This document shows, in pieces, positions 42,437 through 53,785 of a stretch of DNA of 64,000 bases. Position numbers and translations under genes: made by a program. Under the pieces are notes generated by a model, which was given only the letters and a program-made list of their open reading frames with translations, was not told the DNA's origin and made no database searches. Origin of the DNA: Coenobita brevimanus (lineage: Eukaryota > Arthropoda > Malacostraca > Decapoda > Coenobitidae); contig CM064669.1 of NCBI GenBank assembly GCA_032717465.1, positions 47,955,343-48,019,342 of the forward strand. The letters run 5' to 3'. Positions within the stretch are counted from its first letter, which is position 1. Each line of letters starts with the position of its first letter.

Positions 42437-42734
42437 GGCGAGAAATGAGACAAGAGAATAGGAGTGCTGAAGAAAGGAGAAAAATAGGAAAAAAGAGAGA
42501 AGAAGAGTGATTCGGGAAGAGTTAATATAAAAAGGAAAAGAATGCCAATAAAGGGGAAAGGGATGCTAAAAAAAAAAAAAAGAGCAGATGATAATAATAA
42601 TAGAGAAAAAGAATGATAAAGAGGGCGAAAATGGTGCTAAAGAAAGAAAGGAAAATAGAAGTTGGGAAAGAGACAGAAGCGTGGGAAGTTTTCAGTATGA
42701 CGGAGTTGTTGGACGATTTTCTTCTTAGGTCAGC

Positions 42735-43000
42735 CCTGGGGAGGAGGGGAAATATTTCTTCCCCAGTACTCCTGCTTGTCGTAAGAGGCGACGAAATGGG
42801 GCCTTTTTGTCTCCAGTTTTCTCCTTATTATCCTCTTCTGCTCTTCTGTCCAACCTGTCTCTCGATATTTCCGTGTTTCTTCCAGCTTTATTTTCCCTCT
42901 ACTCCTACAGCGCCATAGAGCGATAATGTGGCTTGGTGCTAATTCTTCATTATTCCTTATTCCTTCCACTCTGCTTTCTTCTTGAGTGTTCAGTGATTTA
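42735..43000. repeat. Repeat related to RTE 5' leader
   Basis: ccccagtactcctgcttgtc followed by gtaagaggcgacgaaatggg is close to the leader of LINE copy A (7840-7890: ccctgcttgtcatacgaggcgactaaa, minus strand). Here it is not followed by an endonuclease. It is probably another fragment or derivative of that family upstream of TMEM26. Confidence 0.5.
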
Positions 43001-43785
43001 CTGATGAATTTCCAATAGTTTTTCACAGCATTTAGAACTTATTAATATTTTTTTCTTCATTTCTTGTTACCATATTTCTTATTTCTCATTACTGCTTCAG
43101 TTCATAGACTTATTTTCTTTTTTTACTGTCTCCATTTCATTCGAATTTAGTTTTCGAAATGGAGGGGTTAGATGCGGGATTCAGTAACTTTTTCAAGTCG
43201 ATCACTTTTGTTTTCTTAGTTTAATTTGGCTGTTTTCAGTCAAAACTACTCAGTTTCTAAGAGCACAATAGCAGTGATGGGGTTGAGCACAGCACTTAAA
43301 ATGTATATATATGTATATCACAGTTCACTAATGACTACAGAATTAATTTGTGTGGATTAACAAGCACCAAGGGCAGATCTCATCACTGAGGCGGCTGAAG
43401 TGGCCACGACTCGAGTGAGATATTTTCTGATCCGTTGGCACAGAAGTCAAAGATCAACACCGGATTATTTACAGATCGCTCCCTCGCAGTCGTTCTCCCA
43501 CCTCAAACTGCATTATTTTTGCATCTCTTTTCTCTGTTTTTCTGGAAATTAGTTATCATGGATCACAGTCAGTTTACACAATAACGAAGTCTCCATAACA
43601 GCTAAGAAATATTAAGATTTTATTTTTTGAATCTCCAGAACAATGAACTTTTACAACAGATTGGTTTGCTTATTTTTCGTCTTTTGTCACTTTGTTATGC
43701 ATTTTTTTTTTTTTTACTGAAGTATTGGTAATTGTGTGAGTGAGGACGGACGTATATACAGCCTTATAGCCCACATAAGTTTAGG
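43001..43785. other. Non-coding stretch upstream of TMEM26
   Basis: AT-rich with poly(T) at 43702-43718. No exon or transposon termini recognised. Confidence 0.45.
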
Positions 43786-43975
43786 ATGATTTATATAAAC
43801 ACGCCTGGAGATTCAGATTTAAGTATAGGGCCTCTAAGTTTCAAGTATATATATAGGGCATCTGAAGTTCCAGTTTTATATATATGCTGTAGGACCTCTG
43901 AAGTTCCAAATTTATATAAGGGTCCCTCAAGTTCCCAGTTTAAATATAGGACCTATGAAATTCAAACTGGTGTTT
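43786..43975. repeat. Degenerate ~36-bp tandem repeat
   Basis: About five units around tatagggcctctgaagttcc followed by a TTTATATA stretch, at roughly 43815, 43850, 43885, 43915 and 43945. Confidence 0.7.
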
Positions 43976-44049
43976 TGGCACAGAGGTGGTGACCACAGGC
44001 GCCAAGGAGGAGGACTGAGTGTGTATCAAGGTGCACTAGGGGAGAAGGA

Positions 44050-44180
44050 GGTGGTGTGTTTTGAGGTAGCGGAATGAGGCATGGAGGGGGGTGAGGTGGG
44101 GAAGAAGGTAAGAGAGGCGGTGAGGTGGAGGAAGGAGGTAAGAAAGGCGGTGAGGTATGGGAAGGAGGTGTGTGGTGAGG
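44050..44180. repeat. Purine-rich ~33-bp tandem repeat
   Basis: Units around ggaggtaagaaaggcggtga followed by ggtggggaa, about three copies. Confidence 0.65.
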
Positions 44181-44354
44181 ATGGGCAGGTGTTGCGAGGT
44201 GGGAAAGACACTGTGAGTATACCGGTGCCAGAGGAAAGGTGGAGGGGAAGGAGGTATGTGCGCCGGAAGAGACAGGCAATAAGCATGCAGTGAGGGAGGT
44301 GGGGGAGAGGGAACGGAAGGGAGTTACTAAGCTTCAGGAGGAACACTCCTTTAT

Positions 44355-44367
44355 ATCTATCTATCTA

Positions 44368-44419
<52 letters not shown>
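44355..44419. repeat. (TATC)n(TA)n compound microsatellite
   Basis: Three to four TATC units then about 24 TA units, followed by a short GT run. Confidence 0.95.
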
Positions 44420-44420
<1 letters not shown>

Positions 44421-44514
44421 TGTGTGTGTGTGTACAGTATTGCGAGTAAAACCGGTGTCAGTATCTCATTCCGCTTTAGGGAAGTACCCAGGTGTAGGGG
44501 GGGGTCGCTCAAAG

Positions 44515-44755
44515 CAGGGCTTGGTGGTTGGAGCAGAAGAGGACAGGGCAAGACACGGCAAAGTAAGCAGGGTAGCGCAGGGCAAGACAAGACGGATTAG
44601 TGCAGGCCAGGTCAGGGTAGGGTAAACCAGGGCAAGACAGGATAAGGAAAGGCAGGCTGGATAGGGTAAAGCAGGGCAGGGGTAGGGTAAGAGGGGAAAG
44701 AGAGGGCAGGATAGGTAGGGCAAGACGGGTTAGGGCAGAGTGGGGCAGTGGCACT
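44515..44755. repeat. Degenerate AGGGCA-type minisatellite
   Basis: Irregular repeats of agggcaagacaggg-like units (10-15 bp), ending at gcagtggc before a (TC)n tract at 44786-44826. Confidence 0.75.
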
Positions 44756-44780
44756 CGGCACACAAACACACAGGCCATCT

Positions 44781-44785
<5 letters not shown>

Positions 44786-44826
<41 letters not shown>
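44786..44826. repeat. (TC)n microsatellite
   Basis: About 20 TC units, seen directly. Confidence 0.95.
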
Positions 44827-44828
<2 letters not shown>

Positions 44829-45046
44829 CATTCGAAAAGCCCCACAGTTCAGTTCACCCTCCATATTCGAACATTTAACTCGGAAATACCTAATTTTCTT
44901 GCTTAGACAATTGTATATCGCGCGGGAGAAGCCTAGACCGCCAAAAATGTTCTAAAGACTATCAGGATTAAATTTCTGGCCTAGAATACATAATTTCCTG
45001 ATACAACGCAGCCTAAACTACAACGGAATTTTTTGTTTGCTTACAG

Positions 45047-45233
45047 AATCTATCTTCAACAAAAGGATCAGTAATATTACGGGCAGACGTGTGAAGTCGT
45101 TCGAAATCTTCACTGCCAAGTTCACCCTCCTCGAAGCGTATGAATCCCTGAATCCCGAAGCAGTCCTTGACTCCTCTCAGTTACCAGGTGGGCTTGAGGG
45201 GTGGAGGACGTGCTTGCCGACGGCGGAGATGAG
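45047..45233 (+). other. Candidate exon of an unidentified plus-strand gene
   Basis: 187 bp between a good acceptor (ttttgtttgcttacag) and a strong donor (GAG|gtaagt). One frame is open across it: SIFNKRISNITGRRVKSFEI, then FTAKFTLLEAYESLNPEAVL and a segment ending LPTAEM. Composition is GC-richer than the flanks. No family is recognised and no partner exon was found, so it might be a 5' UTR exon or chance. Confidence 0.35.
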
Positions 45234-45445
45234 GTAAGTATGATTTTATTTATTCATGTTAACACCAACTCAATATTTTTGTTATATGTGAGTCACTTTC
45301 ATCATTGATATTAATATGGTTCTTTTAAAATCGTTGTTTAGTAAATTGTGACATGTTACTGTGCCGTCATATGAGAACCATTGTTCGATAGTTCATCCCC
45401 ATCAGGACGACATCCTGACCACTATCATGGGTTACTTAATTGTTT

Positions 45446-45453
45446 CGTGCGTG

Positions 45454-45488
<35 letters not shown>

Positions 45489-45539
45489 TCACATTTGTGT
45501 GTGTGTGTGCGTGTGTGTGTGCGTGCGTGCATGCATGCA

Positions 45540-45574
<35 letters not shown>

Positions 45575-45690
45575 TTGTTCGCATTTGTGTGTTCGTGCAT
45601 GTGTGTTTGTGTGGGTGAGTGTGTGTTCGTGCGTGCTTGCGTGTGTGTGTGTGTGTGTGCACGTGCGCGTGTATGTGTGTGCGCACGTGC

Positions 45691-45727
<37 letters not shown>

Positions 45728-45945
45728 TGCGTGCGTACGTGTGTGTGTGTGTGTGTGTGTGAGTGCCTGCGTGTGTGTCTTCGTACGTGGTTGCGTGCGT
45801 GTGTGTGTGTGTGTGTGTGTGTGAGCGCCTGCGTGTGTCTTCGTACGTGGTTGCGTGCGTGTTTGTGTGTATGTGCACGCGCGCGCGTGTGTGTATGTAT
45901 GTGTTCGTGTTTGCGTGTGTGTCTGTGTGCTCGTGCCTGTGTGTT
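45446..45945. repeat. 500-bp degenerate (GT)n array
   Basis: Alternating GT with scattered gc, gcat and cgtacg interruptions, including gcgcgcgcgtgtg near 45878. Higher-order repeats are visible (tgtcttcgtacgtggttgcg at 45776 and 45836). Long open frames on both strands of this tract are artefacts of the two-base periodicity. Confidence 0.93.
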
Positions 45946-45992
45946 TATGAATTCCTCAAGGTATAGCCCATGTTTTAAGTGATTCTTATTGA

Positions 45993-46013
45993 GAGAGAGA
46001 GAGAGAGAGAGAG
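45993..46013. repeat. (GA)n microsatellite
   Basis: About 10 GA units, seen directly. Confidence 0.9.
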
Positions 46014-47001
46014 ACGAAACAAGGAGGATCTTTGTGATGAAACAGGCAGAACATGGTGGCGAAATGGGTGAGATCGGGGTGACGAACATGGGTAAAAATG
46101 TGGTGACGAAATGAGCTGTATCCAGTTGATGGCCAAGTGCGATCAGACTGAAGGGTTGATTTGTCTAGTAACCAAGGAGACTTCATTCCAATCACGTAAC
46201 CAAGACTTGAATGTATCGAATTTCATTCAGTCACGACTCTGGGTTGTATTCTCGTGCGATTAGGGAGCATACTAACACCTCTTCTTTACCGATTTATATT
46301 GGTATACGACTGACTAATATCATTTTGTACGCTGATTATGCAGTGTGTGGCGATTTTTGAGTGATGTAAGTAACGCACAAGAGGACGGCACAGTGTAATA
46401 AGCACAAAGAAAAAAAAAATCGATAAGGAAGAGGAAGGGACGAGAATACGGGCTTTAGTAATAATGTTAAGGAAGTGACACAGTTATATCAGGGGACACC
46501 AAACCAACCATATTAAGGATAAACTAAAAATGGCATCACTGGGTTAAAGGGTAAAGCTCAGTCTAGGACAAATTTCAGTCATTTTATTCATGACGCCACC
46601 AGACGATTTTCTTCAGCTCGGAGTGTCCTTTCGACAAAATAGACCCGTATTTGTAGCACCTCTTACTAGGTGATTTATTTAGCTTATTACCGATACACTT
46701 GGCATACTGTTGTATGTTAATATGTATCATATTGATATCATAGTTTGCATCGAGAATGACATTAAAATACCGATAGCTTTTCAGCAGAACATCCCAGGTT
46801 GTGAAATACTTTTGCGTAACTGTGATGTTAAGTGAAAGAATGAAAACTAAACTCGTATTAAAATATTTTTCAGCTATATTGATACTAGCCAAACTGGGGG
46901 GCCCTGTGCAGTTGACCGATTTGCCCATCCCAAAAGCCACCACTACTGCAGTCTCTTTATCAGAAATTCAGTGCTGAGATACCGCGAGAGACTGACTAGA
47001 A
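46014..47001. other. Non-coding stretch with MITE half-site
   Basis: No exon supported. Bases 46640-46690 (tttgtagcacctcttactag) match the arm of the palindromic MITE family at 38640. Confidence 0.45.
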
Positions 47002-47280
47002 AAGCGGTTCTCAAACTTTTTAGTGGGTGACCCTATTTGGAATATTTCAAGATTTCGCGACCCACAGGGTAAAAAAATCCGAGAGAGAGAGAGAGAGAGA
47101 AACCGGTATTTTGCCTATCGTAGTTATTATGAATATGCTAATAGTGTAATAAGGATAATTACAATTTCAATATAATAGGTCTACACTGAAAGCATTAGGC
47201 TTATTCTATGTCCCTGCGACCCATCAAAATTCCTCTCGCGACCCACCTTTGGGTCGCGACCCATACTTTGAGAATCACTA
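47002..47280. mobile_element. hAT (Charlie-like) MITE
   Basis: Left end agcggttctcaaactttt and right end (reverse complement) agtgattctcaaagtatggg, with gggtcgcgaccca near the right end, as in Charlie-type hAT termini. The flanking gactagaa (46994-47001) and cactagaa (47284-47291) look like an imperfect 8-bp target duplication with three extra bases. A (GA)n tract lies inside at 47081-47100. Confidence 0.62.
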
Positions 47281-48773
47281 GGTCACTAGAATATAACTCT
47301 AGTCACGATGGGATGCTACGGAAAAATGTAGATCCATTCTATTGGATTATGACACTGAGCTACAAGAAATAAGCCGGAAAAAGACCAAAATTTCCATCAA
47401 GTCAAGGTGAATATACTGTACTGTAGGCCCTATATGTAAATTAGTGACTAGAGTAAGGAGCAGTGGGATAGGAACACTTTTTGTCTGATCCCTAACAGTG
47501 GACCCGCTTAGTATGGTTGCGCCTGACTATAGTTCCACTGTATCACTGGGATGCATGAGCTTCATCGCCACGGCAAGAGAGCGTTCTGTCGAAGAAGGTA
47601 GGGTGGTTGGTGGTACTGTTGTGGTGAGTAATGTGGTGGTAGTCAGCAGAATGAGATCCGTAAATTCTGCGCGCCGAAGTACGAGCTGCAGTGCAAACAT
47701 TGTTACTATTTTACTGTTGTGGTGGATGGTGGCAGTGGGCGACAGTTTATTAAAACATCATTGCAATTCAGCAGTGGAGAGAGGCAAATCAGTTATTGGT
47801 ACCTGGACTTGGTTTTCTGGCTGTTCGGGGGGGGGGGGGCGATGAGGTTATGGAATTGGAGGGGGGGGGGGTATCGTTACGCTCCCATTCCGACAAAATC
47901 TGCTCCCGCTGTTTGGGTTGATCTTTTTCATACGGTTTTGTTTTGCACGTTCCTGCCATTTTGATGTGGTTAAGCTTTGCAAAAATTCAGGAACACATTT
48001 TGACAAGTTGGGCCGGGCTAATGTATGGCCCGGTTCCCTCTATAGGAGAGATAAATCTTAGAAAGACAACTTGGGACCTTTAGCTTTTTGAAAATGAATG
48101 TATCGCAAGAGAAACTGCGAGCACACCAATGACTCAAGGGTTATTGGTGAAATGGAGCTATATGGGAGTTGCAGTGGTTTTTATAGCTCTCTTCTCCAAG
48201 TATGAAATTAGTTGTTCTTATGGGAACTGTCAAAGTAAAGTCGATTCCCTAATCATCCATTCATCCAGCGTGTTTTCCTTATTTGATAACATTCATGATC
48301 CAGATTTAAGTAATATGATTTTCTCAGTGCACATTTAAGTAATCTGATTTTCTCAGTGCACGTACTGGAGTCGTTTGTAAAAATGAAGAAATAAATAGTA
48401 ACAAAGTTGCACAGTGGCAAGGCCGTTAGAAAATTTGACCCCTGACAACACAGTAAAATAGTATTCCTCTGCCTTTTTGCAACACTGCCTAAACTGGTGC
48501 AGATTATATTTGTGAAAAAAATATATATATATTATTGCTTCAGAAATCACAAAAGTTATGTGGTAAAATTTCTTATCAAAATAAACTCAGTCATAACAAA
48601 CAGTGTTTGATGATTTTTTTTTTTAACTCGAGAGTCAGCTGTAGTATGATAAAATTTCACAGGTTTTTAATTTTTTTTTATAGTATGTAATGTACTTTAT
48701 TATTATAACAGAAATATGAGGACAGTCTGCAATCCTGCATCAGAGGTCTTGAATTCGAAGCGTCCTATGAGAC
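47281..48773. other. Non-coding stretch, no gene recognised
   Basis: Short open frames only. G runs at 47828-47840 and 47860-47870. No splice-supported exon was identified. Confidence 0.4.
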
Positions 48774-48781
48774 GTGTCAAC
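48774..48781. repeat. hAT target-site duplication, left
   Basis: gtgtcaac, identical to 50242-50249. Confidence 0.88.
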
Positions 48782-50241
48782 CAGCGCTCTCACTTTTAGG
48801 GATTTTGTCCCTAGATTGGAACTTTTCAGTACATTTAGTGACAAATTTAGGGATTTTGTATTTTTAGGGATTTTTTGGTGATTTTTGGTCATATTTAGTG
48901 ATTATTTGGGGATTTTTGCTTATTATGTGTTATAACTGACATAGAATGCCCTCAGTAATGGGTGAAAAGGGTAAATAGCTTGTAAATATTGCCAAAATAG
49001 TATTTTCTTTGTGGTCAGCTGTTTGTGAACATTTCTCTATTTTGGAAGTTTTAATTGGTCAGACGTATTACAGTTTCAACCAATCACGAGCTAGCATTTC
49101 AAGTTTGTTTATAGGCCGCCATGTTGCAAGCTTTTTCACACACCCTGAGTAAGTACTGAAAAATTATTTGAGTTTTTAGCCCTAACATTAAATGTTACTT
49201 CTTAGCAGACCCCCATACATATAAATAAGGGTTGTATATGAAGTTTATGACAACAGAATGTCATGACATAACGTGGAAAACGTGTAATACGTTCCTGGGT
49301 TGTACCTGATTTATCTGAGAAACTGTGATTCTTTTAGTCATATGGAGTGAAAGTAAACCAGCCTTTTTCAACTTGTTCTCCATAACTGATCCCCTTCCTT
49401 CAATCATTCCTCTCTCTCTCTCTCTCTCTCTTTATATCTTTATTCCCTCTCCCTTATCTTTCTCGCCCATTCAGTTAGCCATAATTTCCTCTCATTTACA
49501 TTCCTGCCTTGTGTGAAGCAATTGGTCTTCTCCAGCTTCCTTATTTCTTCTGTTCTTACACTATGATGATAATAGTCTGTATACTTACTTCTCGCCTTCA
49601 TTCCCCCCTTTCTTCTCTTCATTAATTTATATCTATGCAGCCCATTTATTAGTGTTTTCTTCCTTCATATCTCCTTCAGCTATTTATATCTATGTCTTTC
49701 TTTTTACTCTGTTCCCTTACTCTTTTTCTTCTCTTACTCCTATCTTCCTACTTTTTTGTATCCATCTTTCTTCTTCACCTCTCCATTCATTCTTTACTTC
49801 TGCTGCCTTTATTTTAACTCTCATGCTTTTCTTCATTTTTATCTTTCAGCCGTCTAGTCAGAAATAGGATTTAATTTCATTTTAGTAGGCCTATTCTGCA
49901 AGTTCCTAGACCCAGAGGTTTCACTTTGGTAAAACAATACTGAGTGAGGGCTTTTTGAATTTATTTTTATCAATTTGCAGACTGTCTCCTGTAACCAAAG
50001 CAGAGCTATAATTTATACTCTTCATTGGTTCATTGATTAAATTTACGTAACTGATGCTTGATACTGAAAAAAATATACCTCATGTGTATTAAAAAAATTG
50101 TTTTATTATTTCATAAAATAGTATTTTTCTATGTGTAAGTACATTTATATTGGTATTTTATATTTGGGGATTTTTTGTCCAATCTGGGGATTTTTTGCAC
50201 CAAACCTAGGGATTTTCATATCAACTGTTGTGAGAGCCCTG
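48782..50241. mobile_element. Non-autonomous hAT element
   Basis: 1460 bp with terminal inverted repeats cagcgctctcac and, reverse-complemented, cagggctctcac, bracketed by a perfect 8-bp direct repeat gtgtcaac. Both features are diagnostic of the hAT superfamily. Subterminal regions are packed with agggatttt / ggggatttttt motifs (48798-48915 and 50163-50216), likely transposase-binding repeats. No transposase frame is visible; the interior is AT-rich with a (CT)n tract at 49410-49431. Confidence 0.88.
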
Positions 50242-50249
50242 GTGTCAAC
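50242..50249. repeat. hAT target-site duplication, right
   Basis: gtgtcaac, partner of 48774-48781. Confidence 0.88.
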
Positions 50250-50508
50250 ACGGAGGACGGGAGGATTCGGTGGTGGTGGTGTGTGTTTGCATCAGCTTGT
50301 GACGTGCTTAATGTGAGTATGACCTCTGTTAAACTAGAGCAAACACAACCCATGTATATTAACACCTGTTTATGATAAAGTAAAGCAAACATCTTTGAGT
50401 ATAATGTATAGCTAAAAGTATTATTTTTTTCGTGATTCATGTGATTCTTTGAACCCCTATGAAGGACCTTAGGTATTATTGCAGTTTTGAACAGTCACAC
50501 CCGTCATT

Positions 50509-50640
50509 TAGGCAGGTTAGGTTAGTTAGGTTATCTGTTAGGGTAGTTAGGTTTGATCAGTTTGGTTAGTTTAATTAGGTTATCGTAGTTGGGTAAGGTT
50601 ACCGGTAGATTAGGTTTGAAATATCAGAAAAACTTGACTG
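50509..50640. repeat. Degenerate TTAGG-like patch
   Basis: aggttaggttagttaggtta and several further GTTAGG/GGTTA units, interspersed. It may be an ancient interstitial form of the arthropod telomere motif or just a simple repeat. Another trace in reverse orientation lies near 51287-51312 (cctaacc). Confidence 0.4.
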
Positions 50641-51801
50641 TCCAAAAATGCAAATTTACCGGACCCTAATTTTATACTATATATGTAAGCTATCTTGCCC
50701 ATATCAGTGGAGAGAACATTGGAGGGGATTCCAAGATTTGCCCATGGTGTGGATGCTTTACTTTATGCCCCTTACAATCACTGAATATGGGGATTTCCTT
50801 TTACTAATCTTAGTTGACATCATGCCGCATTGTACTAACTTGTATTATCAATGAGCATTGCTCACATATGAGTACTACGGTAAATATTCTGTCTGTCATC
50901 AAATCCACCGTACTCCTATTACCCCTTAAGGAGCATAGGGACCCATGGCTAGTCGAGTTAATCCCATCATGCAAGGCAAGAAACTTGTCACTGGCAGCTG
51001 AGAAGCATTACCGGTTTATGAGTACAGTAGTCAACTCGGTAGTATACACTTTAAGCAGTGGAAACACCCCACAGTACCAAATCAGTTCTTTTTCCTGAGA
51101 GTCTGATATAATTTTCTGATTATTGCTGGGGTGGTAAATAAACGTTTCTTGTTAAATCTGTTATCGGTACCCTGTTGTTTTTACAGTAGCTGTGTTCTGG
51201 TTTGTTAACTCTTATTTGATTCTTCAGCAAAATGGCAGAAGGGGCAATCCTAACCAAACAGTTTTAACCAAGTGTAACTGTACCTAATAATTTAACCTAA
51301 CCAAACCCAACCTGCAGTTGGGAAATGGGTAATGAAATCCACCATTGAGTACATTTTAGTAAGTTTCTTCCATTATCCAGGAAACAGTCGTAGGTATGAC
51401 GTAATGAAGAGATAACAGGAAGAAATTTTACAGGAAAAGGTCATTTACCACCCCGATAATAGAAAAATACTGAAGACAAACTGGAGGAATGTGAATTGAA
51501 TTGGTAAAGTCTTTATGCTGCTTAAAGCGTACATTAACTGTAAACTGTAACCATATCCCAGATGAAAACCCTTCAGAGCCATGTTCAGGAGGCACTTTCT
51601 TTTTCTTAGGGTACACGTAGTTATCCAGTCATGTAGATACCGTCAGAGCGAGTTTAGCGAGAAATGATTCAGCAGTGTTGCACTTTTGCTTGGTAGTAGG
51701 TGGAAGAATTTGGCTAATCACACCGTAATACAGTATAATCAGAAAAGCCATGTTTTGCACTAACCCCACCCATACCTAACAAACTTGGGCCTAATCTAAT
51801 G
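50641..51801. other. Non-coding stretch, no gene recognised
   Basis: No exon, terminal inverted repeats or simple repeats beyond the TTAGG-like traces were recognised. Confidence 0.4.
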
Positions 51802-51805
51802 TTAA

Positions 51806-53767
51806 CCCCTACACCGCGGGCTTGTTTACCAATAACTTGCGTGTGCCGCGGGGTTATTTGGGCTCCGACAGACTCTCAAAAAATATTTGCCAAAAATCAG
51901 TTATTAGTCCTAGAATAATAAAATTACATATGCTTATGGCACATACCTTCAGCTTTCTCCTGGAATGATTGTTGAGCCTTCGTCGGTTACCGTAGGACTT
52001 GTGGAGACCTCTGAAGTAGGGTAACGAAGTCTCCACTTTACACTTCCCGTCAACCCGTAATATGATTACCACAGCCAGATACAAACACTATAAACACTAT
52101 TCTACAATTTTCAAGTAGTTTGGGATCCATACTAAAAAAAAAAAAAACACTGTGAAAGCAATGGAAATTACGAGCGCGTCTGATCGTCGCACTGGCACTA
52201 GTTCGCTCATGGTAGCCTGTCATTTATTATTCATAAAACCCCTCACACTTTATATTTCTATTACTATATAACACTTATATATATCTACAGTCTTTATCCA
52301 TAAGTTTCCTTCAGTAGTATTAGTTTATTGTCACTGTAGGGATTCAATTTCTTTCAGTAAAATACGTAGCATTCACTTTCTCGTCCTGTATACTGGCATT
52401 GAGAGTGAATGTCACTTTCATCTTCACTCTCATAACTCATAGCATTCAGACATGCTAGAGTGAAACTTTCACTTTCATTACTCCTAGGGTATATACTCGT
52501 AATCTTATAATACTACTCATTTACATTTCTATTTACGTTCTCTATTTTATTTACGTTATTTACATTTCTATTTTATTTACACTGTGTTGTGCACTGTCAC
52601 TTGAAATAACTTATAAAACTATTTTCCATTGTTCACGTATATTTACATTCATTACTTTCACTTGCTGTTTACACATTATTTACACATTATTTACAATTCC
52701 ACTTGCACTGTTTTACTCAATAGAAAGATCATAGTCACTCTTTTATCAATTGTCAGCCCTTTACCTCTTTCCACACGAGGTTTAGTAGGGGGTAAAGGTC
52801 ACAGAGCCATTTGCATGGGGGTGAAAAAAAGGCCTTGAAGTCAGCAAGATGAAACGTACATCCTCTCACTTCGGAAGATGAGAGTACACTGATAACGCAG
52901 GGGCAGCCTAGAGGCCTGCTTTAGGGGTTATTCAGAGTTACCAATATTACTTCTTGAAACAGCTAAGTCTAGCACTGATATGATTGGCAGGAAATCTAGA
53001 CAATACATTATAAATCTGGTAGTTCCAGGTGAATGTAAATATTCTCCCTTCCCTCCTTACATGTATATTTATTACGAAAATAGATTAGAGGCCTACTTAG
53101 GAGATATATAATCAGAGCTACCAATGTTAAATCTTGAAACAGCTTTGTGTAGCACTGATATGATTGGCAGGAAATCTAGACAATACATTATAAATTAGGT
53201 AGTTCCAGGTGAATGTAAATATCATTTAGGCTTCTCCCTTCTCTCCTTACATGTATATTTATTACGAAAATAGATTATACGGCATATTTCAAGGGGAAAA
53301 AAACAGCGAAAATTAGCGAACGAGTGCACGTGAGGTGTTGTCAGGTGATAATTAGCCAATTCCAGGTGTATGGCACTCTCACTTACCTGATTTCTTACTT
53401 GTATATATTATTTGGTATAAGAATACGACATAGGGCTTATTTCAATGGATGAAATCAGTGAAAAATTCCAGGGAAGATTTACTTAGCGTAGCATGGCCGG
53501 GCAGGCGAGAGCATAGGGTAATGGAGGGGGGGTAGGGAGGGGAGTCAAGAACGGGGAGAAATGGCTAAATTGTCAACAATGGATGGGAGTACAGATGAGA
53601 TTAGGAGTGCTGACTAGTGTTGGACATTGTCAGTACTGATAGATGATACAAGCCCCCACTGGAAAGCCCGGGTGAATTCAAAATAACACAGAATCACAAA
53701 AGCGACGCCCCGCGGTATGATCCCTTGCTCCCAAGCGTCACGAAAGTGACGCCCCGCGGTTAAGGGG
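51806..53767 (-). mobile_element. piggyBac-like non-autonomous element, copy 2
   Basis: 1962 bp between TTAA (51802-51805) and TTAA (53768-53771). The left end cccctacaccgcgggc and right end gccccgcggttaagggg match the termini of copy 1 in reverse. The body matches copy 1 throughout, for example the palindrome gcgtcacgaaagtgacgc, the tttcacttgctgtttacac stretch and the cccgcggtatgatcccttgc block. It is about 186 bp longer because a ~180-bp segment is tandemly duplicated (52911-53277). No transposase frame. Confidence 0.87.
52911..53277. repeat. Tandem duplication inside piggyBac-like copy 2
   Basis: Unit 1 (52911-53087) and unit 2 (53088-53277) both run from gaggcct through ttgaaacagct, gatatgattggcaggaaatc and gtagttccaggtgaatgtaa to cgaaaatagatta. 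Copy 1 has a single unit (about 17925-18110), so the duplication arose in this lineage. Confidence 0.85.
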
Positions 53768-53785
53768 TTAACCTACCATAATACC

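Noticed and set aside
45381..46089. Long cysteine/valine- and histidine/threonine-rich open frames
   Set aside because: They are translations of a degenerate (GT)n/(CA)n array; two-base periodicity leaves stops rare in several frames at once.
47498..47845. 115-codon plus-strand frame and a 58-codon minus-strand threonine-rich frame
   Set aside because: No recognised domain, no convincing splice sites, adjacent to G runs; not enough to call a gene.
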